In this document: one piece after another, positions 8,907-17,073 of the stretch
Position numbering within the stretch: position 1 is the first letter of the stretch
How the letters are laid out: every line of letters begins with the position of its first letter
DNA from: Kribbella jejuensis
GTDB lineage: Bacteria; Actinomycetota; Actinomycetes; Propionibacteriales; Kribbellaceae
DNA length: 64,000 bases
Direction: 5' to 3'
NCBI RefSeq assembly: GCF_006715085.1
Contig: NZ_VFMM01000001.1
Location: forward strand, 2,232,001 to 2,296,000
Notes under the pieces: generated by a model
What the model saw: the letters and a program-made list of their open reading frames with translations, nothing else
What the model was told of the DNA's origin: nothing
Database searches by the model: none
Made by a program: the position numbers and the translations under genes

Positions 8907-8981
8907 TCAGCGCAGACAGAGCGCGCTGGAGACCCGGAGCAGGTCGATGTGGAGGCGGTAGTACGGCGGCTTGCGCGTCAT
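8907..8981 (-). CDS. 24-residue leader peptide of the sulfur-gene (HIDLLRV..SALC) type
   Basis: The ATG at 8981 is preceded by GAGGGGACGGGC, a strong ribosome-binding site, and the frame stops with TGA at 8907-8909. The peptide contains RLHIDLLRV followed by SSALCLR at its end. The pattern R-x-H-x-D-L-x-R-V-x-x-A-L-C matches short leader peptides known in many actinobacteria upstream of sulfate, cysteine and organosulfur genes, where a Cys codon near the end lets the ribosome sense cysteine supply. Here it lies 90 bases ahead of the ABC permease gene in the same direction. The match to this family rests on recall of the motif; the reading frame and ribosome-binding site are seen directly. Confidence 0.8.
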   Translation of the reverse strand: MTRKPPYYRLHIDLLRVSSALCLR

Positions 8982-9034
8982 GCCCGTCCCCTCTCGTCGG
9001 TCGTGTCATTTCAGTATGAGACCGGCTTGAAAGA

Positions 9035-9062
9035 ATAGTAAGTGGGTCGACAAACCTCTCAA
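9035..9062 (-). promoter_or_regulatory. Predicted promoter of the leader/sulfur operon
   Basis: On the minus strand TTGAGA (9062-9057) is followed 16 bases later by TACTAT (9040-9035), close to a housekeeping -35/-10 pair. The leader ATG is about 47 bases downstream of the expected start site. Confidence 0.45.
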
Positions 9063-9236
9063 TATATGGACGGCTTATACCGGTTCGGAGGGGCTGCTCG
9101 GCGCCAAAGTTCGGGTGATCCGCGTCACGTCTTCAGCGCCGTTCCTTGCCGTCGCGATCACGCCTGAGCATCGACTGGGCGCCAAGCCGCACTCACGGAG
9201 CGTGGCCGATTTCGTGAAAGTTTTCGCAACCCTTGT

Positions 9237-9294
9237 TTGAGCCCGCCGTGATCTGATCGTTATGGTCATTCAGCGCCGGACCCCTCACCGGCGC
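9237..9294 (+). promoter_or_regulatory. Predicted promoter and 5'-UTR hairpin of the M23 peptidase gene
   Basis: TTGAGC (9237-9242), 17-base spacer, TTATGG (9260-9265). Downstream, GCGCCGG (9273-9279) and CCGGCGC (9288-9294) form a 7-bp stem with an 8-base loop just before the GGAAGG ribosome-binding site. The rest of the roughly 340-base gap between 8982 and 9319 shows no gene. Confidence 0.35.
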
Positions 9295-9319
9295 AATTCC
9301 CCTCCCTGGAAGGTTTCCC

Positions 9320-10258
9320 GTGCCCACTCACCAAGACGCGCCGACCGCAGATCGGCAGGCGTCCAGTCGCCCGGCTGCCTCGCGCGGGGTGGCCAAGCAC
9401 CGCTTCTCCCGTCGCGGCTTCACCCGCCGTAACCAGCTGATCGGTCTGACCGCCGCGCTGGCAGCCGCCGCCGGCACCGTCGGTGTCTCCGCGGCCGCCT
9501 CCGGCTCGCCTGCCGCCCCGAACACCAGCACCGGCCTGAGCCCTGCCCAGGCCGACGCGCTGATCGCGGCCCGCGTCGACCGGCGCGATCTCGGCTCCCG
9601 GGACGCGTCCCGGATCGACGTATCGCTCGACGACGCGCAGAAGGCGGCGGCTGCGACCGCCGCGCGGCAGCGCGCCGAGAAGCTCGCGGCGAACGCGACC
9701 CTGACGCAGCGCCGGGCGCTTGCCCTGGCCGCCACCAAGGCCGCCGCCGCGAAGAAGGCCGCCGACAGCGCCAAGGCCCTCGCCGCCGCGAAGGCCGAGG
9801 CGGCTGCCAAGGCCGCCGCGATCGCCAAGCAGGCCGCGATCGCGAAAGCGGCCGCCGCGCCGAAGATCGTGCTGCCGACCACCGGTTACCACCTGACCGC
9901 CCGCTTCAACCAGGCCGGCGGGCGCTGGGCGCACAACCACACCGGCCTCGACTTCGCGGCCCCGATGGGTACGCCGGTCCTCTCGGTGATGGCCGGCGAG
10001 GTCATCCAGGCCGACTGGGAAGGCGCGTACGGCCGCCAGGTGAAGGTCCGGCACGCCGACGGCACGGTCACGTCGTACAGCCACATGTCCGAGTTCGACG
10101 TCTCGGTCGGCGACACGGTCCAGGCCGGCACCATGGTCGGCCGCATCGGCATGACCGGCAACACCACCGGCCCCCACGTCCACTTCGAGGTCCTCCCCGG
10201 CGGCGGCGCCCCCATCGACCCCGAACCCTGGCTCCGCGAACACGGCCTCAACCCGTAA
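9320..10258 (+). CDS. Secreted or membrane-anchored M23 family metallopeptidase
   Basis: 312 residues, GTG start with GGAAGG just upstream. A basic N-terminal stretch (about 25-38) leads into a hydrophobic Ala-rich segment (40-60) that is a signal or anchor sequence. Residues about 107-180 are an Ala/Lys/Glu-rich predicted coiled coil. The C-terminal LytM/M23 domain carries the zinc site: H207 and D211 in NHTGLD, and H286-V-H288 in GPHVHFEV. Such enzymes cut peptidoglycan cross-bridges; the coiled coil probably positions or regulates the domain at the cell wall. All metal ligands are present, so it should be active. It is a single-gene unit. Confidence 0.92.
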   Translation: MPTHQDAPTADRQASSRPAASRGVAKHRFSRRGFTRRNQLIGLTAALAAAAGTVGVSAAASGSPAAPNTSTGLSPAQADALIAARVDRRDLGSRDASRIDVSLDDAQKAAAATAARQRAEKLAANATLTQRRALALAATKAAAAKKAADSAKALAAAKAEAAAKAAAIAKQAAIAKAAAAPKIVLPTTGYHLTARFNQAGGRWAHNHTGLDFAAPMGTPVLSVMAGEVIQADWEGAYGRQVKVRHADGTVTSYSHMSEFDVSVGDTVQAGTMVGRIGMTGNTTGPHVHFEVLPGGGAPIDPEPWLREHGLNP

Positions 10259-10268
10259 GGCCCAGGCG

Positions 10269-11591
10269 TCAGCGAACCGTCAGCTTGAACGCGCGGCTCG
10301 TGGTGGGCTGGATCGGCAGACCGTTGACGGTCATCGTCGGTACCACGATCCGCCACGACCGCGTCGTCCCACGGCCCGCGGCCTTGAAGACGAACGCACC
10401 CCTGCCCTTCGTCAGCGAGATGTACGCCGCGTGGCGCCAGACCTTGCCGTCGTACCACTGGAGGTCGGCCTTCACCGTCCCGGCCGGCTGAACGCTGACC
10501 GAGGCGGTGACCTGCTGACCGACCTGTGCGACCGAAGTGTTGAAACCCGCAGTGACGAGCTTGGCCAGTACGGCGGTGTACCGCGCCGACGTGGAGATTG
10601 CCGGCGCGACCGTCAGCTCGCGGCCCTCGAGGTGTGACCAGGCCGGAACGTAGAGGCGGTACTGACTTCCGCCGTACACCCGGAAACTGGTCGAGAACCG
10701 CAGTTGCTGACTCGTGTACCGGCCGATCGTCTTCCAGGGACGGTCGGCGTCCGGCCGGGACTGCAACTGGATCTGGATGCCCGGGTTGGCGACGAACGGG
10801 TTCGACGGATCCGGACAGTTCACCGTCGGGTTCACGCAGAGGCGCACGCCGGCGAGGCCCGTGAGCTGAACGCTGTCCGCGTAGACCCCGGCGGCCGGCA
10901 TCGTCAGTCCGGCGGTCATCGCGCTGAAGACAACGCTGGATGCGCCCGTGTAACCACCCCTCAGACTCCATTCGTTCTCGGTCATGAGTCGCACCGGGTA
11001 TGGGCGCGGATGTGGCGGCAAGGTCGTCGAGGTGGTGCCTGCCGGCAGCTGGAACCCCTGTCCGGCGGCGCTCGGTGTGCTGTCGATGACCACGTCGACG
11101 ATCTCGTTCGTGGACGGCAGGTCCAGTGGATCGCCAGGGGTGGTGTCGGCAGGTACGTCGCTCAGCGACCAGTCGAGTTTGAGCGATCCGTCCGCGAGTG
11201 GCGTCGCCGCCGTGAAGGTCGGCACCGGGGCACCGATGGTGTCGAACCACGGTGAGACCACCGGCGCGCTCTCGGCACCCGCTGCGTCCACGGACACCAC
11301 ACTGATCCGGACGACCCGGTCGACGGCCGCGAGCGCGACGCCGGATCGGATGTACTCGTTGGGCAGGTCTGCCCTCCAGGTCACCAGCTTGCTGACGCCG
11401 CCGCCCTGGTACTCGACGCGCACTATGTTGGCCTCGCCACCGTCGGTCCAGGCGATCTTGACCTTGTGGTTGTCGGTGACCCAGCTGAGTTGCAGATCTG
11501 TCGGCGCCTCGGGGGATGCGGCCGCCGCGGGAAGCTGGGTTGCCCCGAGCAGCAAAGCCGCGGCTGCGACGACACCGATTGTTTGACGCAT
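10269..11591 (-). CDS. Secreted protein of unknown function with fibronectin-III-like start
   Basis: 440 residues from the ATG at 11591, with CTGGGGGTC upstream. The first about 25 residues form a signal peptide (VVAAAALLLGATQLPAAAA). Residues about 28-110 (PTDLQLSWVTDNHKVKIAWTD...) resemble a fibronectin type III domain. The remainder is beta-rich with Thr/Ser/Val repeats and no catalytic motif I can name. The last 130 residues (QVGQQVTASVSVQPAG...WYDGKVWRHAAYISLTKGRG) look like another Ig-like domain of the kind seen in actinobacterial wall-associated proteins. It faces the M23 peptidase gene with a 10-base gap. Function unknown. Confidence 0.8.
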   Translation of the reverse strand: MRQTIGVVAAAALLLGATQLPAAAASPEAPTDLQLSWVTDNHKVKIAWTDGGEANIVRVEYQGGGVSKLVTWRADLPNEYIRSGVALAAVDRVVRISVVSVDAAGAESAPVVSPWFDTIGAPVPTFTAATPLADGSLKLDWSLSDVPADTTPGDPLDLPSTNEIVDVVIDSTPSAAGQGFQLPAGTTSTTLPPHPRPYPVRLMTENEWSLRGGYTGASSVVFSAMTAGLTMPAAGVYADSVQLTGLAGVRLCVNPTVNCPDPSNPFVANPGIQIQLQSRPDADRPWKTIGRYTSQQLRFSTSFRVYGGSQYRLYVPAWSHLEGRELTVAPAISTSARYTAVLAKLVTAGFNTSVAQVGQQVTASVSVQPAGTVKADLQWYDGKVWRHAAYISLTKGRGAFVFKAAGRGTTRSWRIVVPTMTVNGLPIQPTTSRAFKLTVR

Positions 11592-11705
11592 GGCTGGTGA
11601 CCCCCAGGAATTGGAATGCCTGGCGATCCACCCCAGCCGCCAGTACGTCGGCACAAGTTAGCGCATTCGGGCGCTGCCGAGAAGCATGGCTGCAGCTTGT
11701 TGCAG

Positions 11706-12203
11706 TCAGAGGAACTTCGCCATGTCGAGGGCGTCTACCGGGGCGCCCTCGATGACGAACTCGGCGGTGTGGATGCCTTCCACGACGTAGCCGTGGCGTT
11801 CGTACAGGCTGCGGGCCGGGGCGTTGACGCCGTGGACATGCAGGGTGATCTTGCGGGCGCCGCGGCGGCGGGCCTCGTCGGTGGTGGCGATCATCAGCGC
11901 GTTGGCGACGCCGAGGCGGCGGGCCTTCGGGGCGACCGCGAGGCCGTTGATCGCGAGTACGCCGGCGCCCTCGGGAAACGGGTACTTGTCCTGCAGCCGG
12001 AGGTATCCGACCACCTTCCCGTCGTACTCCGCGACGAGGTGCGCGTCCGGCCCGCTGCGAGTGAAGAACGTGTCCTGCAGCGTCTCGCTGTACGACGGGA
12101 ACCCGGACGTCGCGTCCCACGCCACCCGTTCGATCGCGAGCAGCGCCGCGTCATCCTCCTCGACAGCCCGTCGTACGGTCACCCGCTGGTCTTCTGCACT
12201 CAC
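11706..12203 (-). CDS. GNAT family N-acetyltransferase
   Basis: 165 residues from GTG 12203 (VSAEDQRVTVRRA...), with GAGGA seven bases upstream. A complete GNAT fold is visible: VVGYLRLQDKYPF, the beta4 strand LAINGLAVAPKARRLGVANALM with an R/G-x-x-x-A version of the acetyl-CoA loop, and HGVNAPARSLYERHGYVVEG at the end. The substrate is unknown. It is divergent from the AraC gene at 12263 with about 60 bases between them, which must hold both promoters. Confidence 0.85.
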   Translation of the reverse strand: MSAEDQRVTVRRAVEEDDAALLAIERVAWDATSGFPSYSETLQDTFFTRSGPDAHLVAEYDGKVVGYLRLQDKYPFPEGAGVLAINGLAVAPKARRLGVANALMIATTDEARRRGARKITLHVHGVNAPARSLYERHGYVVEGIHTAEFVIEGAPVDALDMAKFL

Positions 12204-12262
12204 CTCCCCATCCTCACCCGCCGACCGGGCCAACTGTCTGCGGCGTCGGCGATGCTGTGGGG

Positions 12263-13096
12263 ATGGAGTACGTCTTCCGAGTGCCGCGACCACCACTGGA
12301 CGCGCTGATCGACGACCTCTACTACTTGGAGGGTTCGCCGCCGTACGCCCGGCTGACGCTGCCGCCCGCGCCGGCGGCGCTACTCATCGTCAACCTCGGG
12401 GCGCCGTTCCGCATCCGCACCGGCACCGAGACGGCCGAGTACGCCGACGGTTGCGTGGTCACCATGCCGACCCGGGCGTATCAGTTCAGCTACCCGATCC
12501 GGACCCGGTCCGTCGGAGTGCACCTCAAGCCGTGGGGGCTCGCGCCGTTCTTGCCGATGCCCGCGGCCGAACTGTGTGACCGGCCGTTGACGATAGAACA
12601 GGTGTGGGGCCGGGCCGCCAGCGCTGAGCTGCGGGACCGGCTCGCCACGCTCGACCGGCCGCACGAGATGCTGACGCTACTCGAGGCGGAGCTGATACGA
12701 CGGCTGTCAGAGACCACCGGCCTCGGGCTGGTCCGCCACACGAGCAGCCTCATCGCGGCGACCAGCGGGGCGGTGGCGATCGGCGACCTGAGTGTGGCAG
12801 CCGGCGTCAGCAGCACTCATCTCGCGCAGCGGTTCAAGGAGCTGATCGGCGTCACGCCGAAGCGGCTCGCCCGCACCTACCGCTTCACCGCAACCGTGTT
12901 CGCGATCAACCCGGGCGGACCGGTCGACTGGGGCGAGCTCGCGGCCGGCGCGGGGTACTTCGACCAGGCTCATTTCGGCCACGAGTTCCGGGCCTTCACC
13001 GGGCTGACGCCGAGCCGGTACGTCGAAGTACGTCGCCGATTCCTGCGCGAACATCCCGGCAACGCGTTGGACGGCTGGCCGCTGCCGGCCGATTGA
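12263..13096 (+). CDS. AraC family transcriptional regulator
   Basis: 277 residues from ATG 12263; an in-frame GTG at 12257 is an alternative. The N-terminal domain (about 1-150) is the DUF6597-like sensor half (DDLYYLEGSPPYARLTLPP). The C-terminal double HTH begins near residue 165 (DLSVAAGVSSTHLAQRFKELIGVTPKRLARTYRF) and ends with GYFDQAHFGHEFRAFTGLTPSRY. The target is unknown; the neighbouring divergent acetyltransferase gene is a candidate. Confidence 0.88.
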   Translation: MEYVFRVPRPPLDALIDDLYYLEGSPPYARLTLPPAPAALLIVNLGAPFRIRTGTETAEYADGCVVTMPTRAYQFSYPIRTRSVGVHLKPWGLAPFLPMPAAELCDRPLTIEQVWGRAASAELRDRLATLDRPHEMLTLLEAELIRRLSETTGLGLVRHTSSLIAATSGAVAIGDLSVAAGVSSTHLAQRFKELIGVTPKRLARTYRFTATVFAINPGGPVDWGELAAGAGYFDQAHFGHEFRAFTGLTPSRYVEVRRRFLREHPGNALDGWPLPAD

Positions 13097-13162
13097 TTTC
13101 TTACAAGAACGCCCGCCCGCGAGCCGCTAACTTGAGGCAACCCCGAAGTAGAGGAGAGCCCC

Positions 13163-13741
13163 GTGGGCAAGGTGGTTATGTACAGCTCGGTGTCGGTCGA
13201 CGGCTTCATCGCGGATCAGGACGATCAGCCGGGGCCGTTGTTCGACTGGCTCTCCAGCGGTGATGTCCCGTTGGACGCGAGCGGCGCACTCACGGTGTCT
13301 CAGGTGTCGTACGACTACACGCGGGCGTACTGGGACCAGATCGGGGTGACAGTCGTCGGCCGCCATGTCTTCGACATCACGGACGGTTGGGACGGGAAGC
13401 CTCCCGGCGGGATCGACCACGTGGTCGTCGTGACGCACCGGCCGGCGCCCGACGGCTGGGATCCCTCGGCGCCGTTTCACTTCGTCGATGGCATCGAGGC
13501 AGCGATAGCCCAGGCGCAGCAGCTTGCAGGCGAGCGTCTCGTCGAGGTCGCGGCCGGTGATGTCGGCGGGCAAGTGCTCGCCGCGGGCTTGGTCGACGAG
13601 GTGCGGATGGACGTTGTACCCGTCGTGTTCGGATCCGGAAAACACTACTTCGGATCGACCGCTGCGCAGCACCTGTTGGAGGATCCTGATGTGCTGCAGG
13701 GACAACGGGTGCTGCACATGCGCTACCGCACCCGCCGCTGA
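13163..13741 (+). CDS. Dihydrofolate reductase family (RibD C-terminal type) protein
   Basis: 192 residues, GTG start behind GAGGAGAG. It shows VVMYSSVSVDGFIAD at the N-terminus, TVVGRHVFDITDGW, and LVDEVRMDVVPVVFGSGKHYF at the C-terminus, the usual signature of the RibD_C/YyaP-like reductase group that binds NADPH. Actinobacterial members occur singly and their physiological substrates are mostly unknown. No operon partner is seen. Confidence 0.88.
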   Translation: MGKVVMYSSVSVDGFIADQDDQPGPLFDWLSSGDVPLDASGALTVSQVSYDYTRAYWDQIGVTVVGRHVFDITDGWDGKPPGGIDHVVVVTHRPAPDGWDPSAPFHFVDGIEAAIAQAQQLAGERLVEVAAGDVGGQVLAAGLVDEVRMDVVPVVFGSGKHYFGSTAAQHLLEDPDVLQGQRVLHMRYRTRR

Positions 13742-13807
13742 CCGTATCGAAAATGTATAGGAAACGGGAGACGGCCGGGCAACATCGGTTCCGATGCACT
13801 GGTGGGC

Positions 13808-14404
13808 ATGGTCACCAGTCGCATCCTCGCCGGCTTCGCGATGGTTGCCGTCGTCATCGGTCTTGCCGTGACCGCTTGTACGACGGGCGCGGCCCGGAGC
13901 GAGCCGCCGTCCACGCACAGCGCGCCTTCGAAGACCACCTCGACGTCAGCAGTCCCTACCCACAAGGGCCCGCCGAACGCGGAGGACGGCGTACTGCCTG
14001 ACCACACGTCCGCGTACGACACCGATCTACCTGGCATCGCGAAGCTCGATCCCGCGCTGCGCAAAGCGGTTCAGGAGGCCGAGACCGCGATGCGGGCGGA
14101 CGGCATTCGGATGCAGGTCACCACCGGATGGCGGAGCAAGAAGTACCAGGAAGAGCTGCTGGAGAAGGCGATCCTGAGGTACGGCAGCCGGAAGAAAGCG
14201 CTCGAGTACGTCGCCGAGCCGAACGAGTCGCACCACGTCACCGGGCACGCGGTCGACATCGGCCCGGCCGCCGCCGACCACTGGCTGGAGCGCAAGGGCA
14301 ACCGCTACGGTCTGTGCCGCACGTACACCAACGAGATCTGGCACTTCGAGCTCGTCACCACACCCGGCGGCAGCTGCCCGCCGATGATCGACCCGACGCG
14401 CTAG
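13808..14404 (+). CDS. Lipoprotein D,D-carboxypeptidase (VanY/M15B type)
   Basis: 198 residues from ATG 13808; a GTG at 13802 is an alternative. A signal peptide with lipobox AVTAC (Cys about residue 23) is followed by a Ser/Thr-rich linker to about residue 60. The M15B domain follows: TGWRSKKYQEELLEKA, then SHHVTGHAVDIGP with the zinc ligands His and Asp, and EIWHFEL with the last His. These enzymes remove the terminal D-Ala from peptidoglycan stems. Its TAG stop overlaps the convergent PAT gene. Confidence 0.9.
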   Translation: MVTSRILAGFAMVAVVIGLAVTACTTGAARSEPPSTHSAPSKTTSTSAVPTHKGPPNAEDGVLPDHTSAYDTDLPGIAKLDPALRKAVQEAETAMRADGIRMQVTTGWRSKKYQEELLEKAILRYGSRKKALEYVAEPNESHHVTGHAVDIGPAAADHWLERKGNRYGLCRTYTNEIWHFELVTTPGGSCPPMIDPTR

Positions 14405-14922
14405 CGCGGTTCCTCCGGCGGATCCGGGAGCTGGGCGAGCGGGCGCTGGGACCAGGCGACATCGTGCCAGCTGTCGTGCTTCCAGCCGATGTTGCGATAG
14501 ATGCCGATCGGTTCGAAGCCGAGCGACTTGTGCAGGGCTTCGCTGGCCGGGTTCGGCAGCGTCACACCGGCGACGGCCGTGCGGTAGCCGCGGGCGACCA
14601 GGCGCTCGAAGAGTGCGTCGTACAACCGGCGGCCGGCACCGGTGCGGTGATGGGTGGGGCTGACGTAGACGCTGACCTCACAGGACCAGCGGTACGCCGG
14701 GCGCGGTTTCATCGGGCCGCCGTACGCGTACCCGACGACCTGGCCGTCGTCCTCCAGGACCAGCCAGGCGTGGGTGGCGACCGCCTTCGCGATGCGCTCG
14801 GCCATCTCGGCGGCCGTCGGTGGCTCGAGCTCGAAGGTGATCGCCGTACCGGTGACATAAGGCGCGTAGATCGCCGCGCAGGCCTCGGCGTCCGCGGCCG
14901 AGGCGTCTCTGATCTGAACCAT
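14401..14922 (-). CDS. Phosphinothricin/MddA-type GNAT acetyltransferase
   Basis: 173 residues. It follows the PAT/Bar/YncA pattern along its length: IRDASAADAEACAAIYAPYV, TAITFELEPPTAAEMAERI, GYAYGGPMKPRPAYRWSCEVSVYV, the acetyl-CoA loop HHRTGAGRRLYDAL and a GIYRNIGWKHDSWHDVAWSQ end. Family members acetylate phosphinothricin, methionine sulfoximine or methionine sulfone. It is divergent from the XRE-cupin gene and shares its short promoter region, so co-regulation is likely. Confidence 0.9.
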   Translation of the reverse strand: MVQIRDASAADAEACAAIYAPYVTGTAITFELEPPTAAEMAERIAKAVATHAWLVLEDDGQVVGYAYGGPMKPRPAYRWSCEVSVYVSPTHHRTGAGRRLYDALFERLVARGYRTAVAGVTLPNPASEALHKSLGFEPIGIYRNIGWKHDSWHDVAWSQRPLAQLPDPPEEPR

Positions 14923-14928
14923 GGCACG

Positions 14929-14960
14929 ATAGTAGCCACAACTGACGCTATAGTGGCAAC
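14929..14960. promoter_or_regulatory. Direct repeats in the PAT/XRE divergent promoter
   Basis: ATAGTAGCCAC (14929-14939) and ATAGTGGCAAC (14950-14960) match at 9 of 11 positions and lie 21 bases apart, two helical turns. The second copy overlaps a TATAGT -10-like box only a few bases before the XRE start. This fits an operator for the XRE regulator. Confidence 0.35.
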
Positions 14961-15524
14961 GTGATTGACGATCTTTCTCGCTCCCTGGCCACTACGGTGC
15001 AGCAGGCCCGGGTCGCGCAGGACCTGTCCGTGAACGCGCTGGCGGAACGGTCCGGGGTGTCCCGCGCGATGATCGGCAAGATCGAGCGGGGCGAGGCGCA
15101 GCCCACCGCCGTACTGCTCGGAAAACTGTCCGGCGCGCTCGGTATGACGCTTTCCGAACTCGTCGCCCGGGCGGAGAACACCGGTGACCTGCTCCGCCGG
15201 GCCGCCGACCAGCCGGTCTGGACGGACCCGGTCACCGGCTACCACCGCCGTGCGGTGTCCCCGGTGACCGACGGGCCACTGGAGTTGGTGGAGGTGGAGT
15301 TGCCGCCCGGCGCATCGGTCTCGTACCCGGCCGACGCGTACATCTTCAAGTACCAGCAACTCTGGATCCTCGACGGAAACCTCCGTTTTCACGAGGGTTC
15401 CCAGGTCCACGAACTCCACGCCGGCGACTGTCTGCAACTCGGTCCGCCGTCGGCGACAACGTTCCACAATCCTGGTACGACGGCCTGCCGCTACCTGGTC
15501 GCGCTGGTCAAAGGCCGCGCCTGA
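14961..15524 (+). CDS. XRE-family regulator with C-terminal cupin
   Basis: 187 residues, GTG start at 14961. Residues about 10-65 are a lambda-repressor-type HTH (LSVNALAERSGVSRAMIGKIERGEAQPT). Residues about 105-185 are a cupin (VEVELPPGASVSYPA...HELHAGDCLQLGPPSATTFHNPG). This architecture is common in regulators of amine or amino-acid metabolism, the cupin binding a small ligand. The gene may be nearly leaderless. It probably controls itself and the divergent acetyltransferase. Confidence 0.9.
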   Translation: MIDDLSRSLATTVQQARVAQDLSVNALAERSGVSRAMIGKIERGEAQPTAVLLGKLSGALGMTLSELVARAENTGDLLRRAADQPVWTDPVTGYHRRAVSPVTDGPLELVEVELPPGASVSYPADAYIFKYQQLWILDGNLRFHEGSQVHELHAGDCLQLGPPSATTFHNPGTTACRYLVALVKGRA

Positions 15525-17005
15525 AACCACCGCGCGAGCGCGTCCCGCAGCCCGTCCCGCTCGGCAGCTCCGTCCTGCTCGGCGGCCCAGGCGACATACC
15601 CGTCCGGCCGGATCAGCAACGCGATCGGCCGTTCGCCGCGCCCCGTGACGACCTCGATTTGTTCCGGAACAGGTGTCCCGGCGAACAGACCGCCAGGGGT
15701 GAGGTCGACGAGCAACGGACGGCCGGACCGCATCAGCTCAGCCAACCGCGCGGAGTCGACCAGCAGGTCCGGAGCCCAGCGACCCACCAGTGGATGCGCG
15801 CCCGCGGCATACCGGATGTCGGCACCGGACATCAGGTCCGCGATCCGCTGGACGTTGCCGGAATCCTGCAGAAACTCGCCGAACAATTGCCGCAGCGCGG
15901 TCACGTCGTTGCCCGGAGCAATCAATGCGGACTGCGCCTGGGTGTGCATCAGCACCCGTTCGGCGACCGGCCGGCGCTCGGCCTCGTATGTGTCGAGCAG
16001 CCCCGGCGGCGCCCAGCCCTGCACCTCGGCCGCCACCTTCCACGCCAGGTTGACCGCGTCCTGCAGCCCGAGGTTGAGACCCTGGCCGCCGATCGCGGAA
16101 TGCACGTGCGCGGCGTCGCCGACCAGCAGCACGCGTCCGGAACGGAAACTCGAAGCCAGCCGGCTGTTTCCGCCGACAAGTCGCCGGAGCTGCCGGACGC
16201 CGTCACCCGTTGGCTCGGCCAACGGAAGGTGCACCCCGAGCACCCGGTCGACACTGTCCTGCAGCTCCTGGAACGTCATCTCGCCGTCCGGCGGCACGTC
16301 CCACTCGACCGTACTCACGGCAGGCAGCCGGCCCGGGAACGGCGCCCAGACGAACATGCCGCGCTCCGTGCGCTGATGCAGGAACGGCGGCACCGCGCCG
16401 TACCCCGGAAGGTGCAGCAGGCCGCCCCGGACGTACTCCGCCGGCACCTCGGCGCTTCCGGTCCGCGACACCGTCGAGTCGTTGGTGACACCGGGAAAAT
16501 CGATGCCGGCCAGTTTGCGGGTCAGGCTGTGCCCGCCGTCGGCGCCGATCAGGTACCGGGTGCGCAGCCGGTACTCGCCGTCCGGTCCGGACAGTGTGAC
16601 CGTCACGCCGTCCGCGTCCTGCGTGAACCCGATCAGCTCGTGCCCGCGCCGGAGCTCCGCGCCGAGCTCGAGCGCCCGCTCCTGCAGGACCTCCTCGATC
16701 CGTGCCTGCGGAACCGGCAGCAGGTAGAGCGGGTTCTCCTCGAGTAGATCGAGCTGCAGCGGCATCGCACCGAAGACGAAGCCCGGTGCGGGTTGCGGTG
16801 CACCCGGCGTACCGCTCAATCGTTCGTACAATCCGCGCCGGTCGAGCATCCTCACGACCTGGCCGACCAGACCGTTGGCCCGCGGCACCGTGCTGCGTTC
16901 CGGGAGCTTCTCGAGCACGATCGGCCGCACTCCGGCCAGCCGCAGTTCGCTCGCCAGCATCAATCCGTTCGGCCCGGCACCCGCAATGACGACATCTGTA
17001 TCCAT
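15491..17005 (-). CDS. FAD-dependent aromatic monooxygenase (PHBH class A, polyketide-hydroxylase/Rox-like)
   Basis: 504 residues from ATG 17005, with GGAGGG upstream. The class A flavin monooxygenase motifs are all present: GxGxxG in VVIAGAGPNGLMLASEL, the DG motif in LIGADGGHSLTRK, and the GD motif in LLVGDAAHVHSAIGGQGLN. The C-terminal about 120 residues form a thioredoxin-like extension as in PgaE, rifampicin and tetracycline-modifying enzymes. It follows the TetR gene by 68 bases in the same direction, so it is the likely target of that repressor. A role in inactivating an aromatic antibiotic is plausible but unproven. Confidence 0.9.
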   Translation of the reverse strand: MDTDVVIAGAGPNGLMLASELRLAGVRPIVLEKLPERSTVPRANGLVGQVVRMLDRRGLYERLSGTPGAPQPAPGFVFGAMPLQLDLLEENPLYLLPVPQARIEEVLQERALELGAELRRGHELIGFTQDADGVTVTLSGPDGEYRLRTRYLIGADGGHSLTRKLAGIDFPGVTNDSTVSRTGSAEVPAEYVRGGLLHLPGYGAVPPFLHQRTERGMFVWAPFPGRLPAVSTVEWDVPPDGEMTFQELQDSVDRVLGVHLPLAEPTGDGVRQLRRLVGGNSRLASSFRSGRVLLVGDAAHVHSAIGGQGLNLGLQDAVNLAWKVAAEVQGWAPPGLLDTYEAERRPVAERVLMHTQAQSALIAPGNDVTALRQLFGEFLQDSGNVQRIADLMSGADIRYAAGAHPLVGRWAPDLLVDSARLAELMRSGRPLLVDLTPGGLFAGTPVPEQIEVVTGRGERPIALLIRPDGYVAWAAEQDGAAERDGLRDALARWFQARPLTSATR

Positions 17006-17073
17006 GACACCCTCCAAGTGGGCATGACTGACCACCCCGGCGACGGGCCAGGGGCAAATAATCGGGTTGGTTG

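Noticed and set aside
9075..9269. 64-codon frame in the gap upstream of the peptidase
   Set aside because: Low-complexity Arg/Thr/Ala sequence, no ribosome-binding site, overlaps the predicted promoters.
9066..9319. Possible ydaO-type (c-di-AMP) riboswitch ahead of the M23 peptidase gene
   Set aside because: Such riboswitches are common before actinobacterial wall hydrolases, but I find none of the conserved purine-rich motifs; only a promoter-like pair and a simple hairpin.
9266..10243. Long open frame on the minus strand opposite the M23 peptidase
   Set aside because: Arg/Gly-rich composition typical of reversed high-GC coding sequence, no domain, no ribosome-binding site; the plus-strand peptidase has all its zinc ligands.
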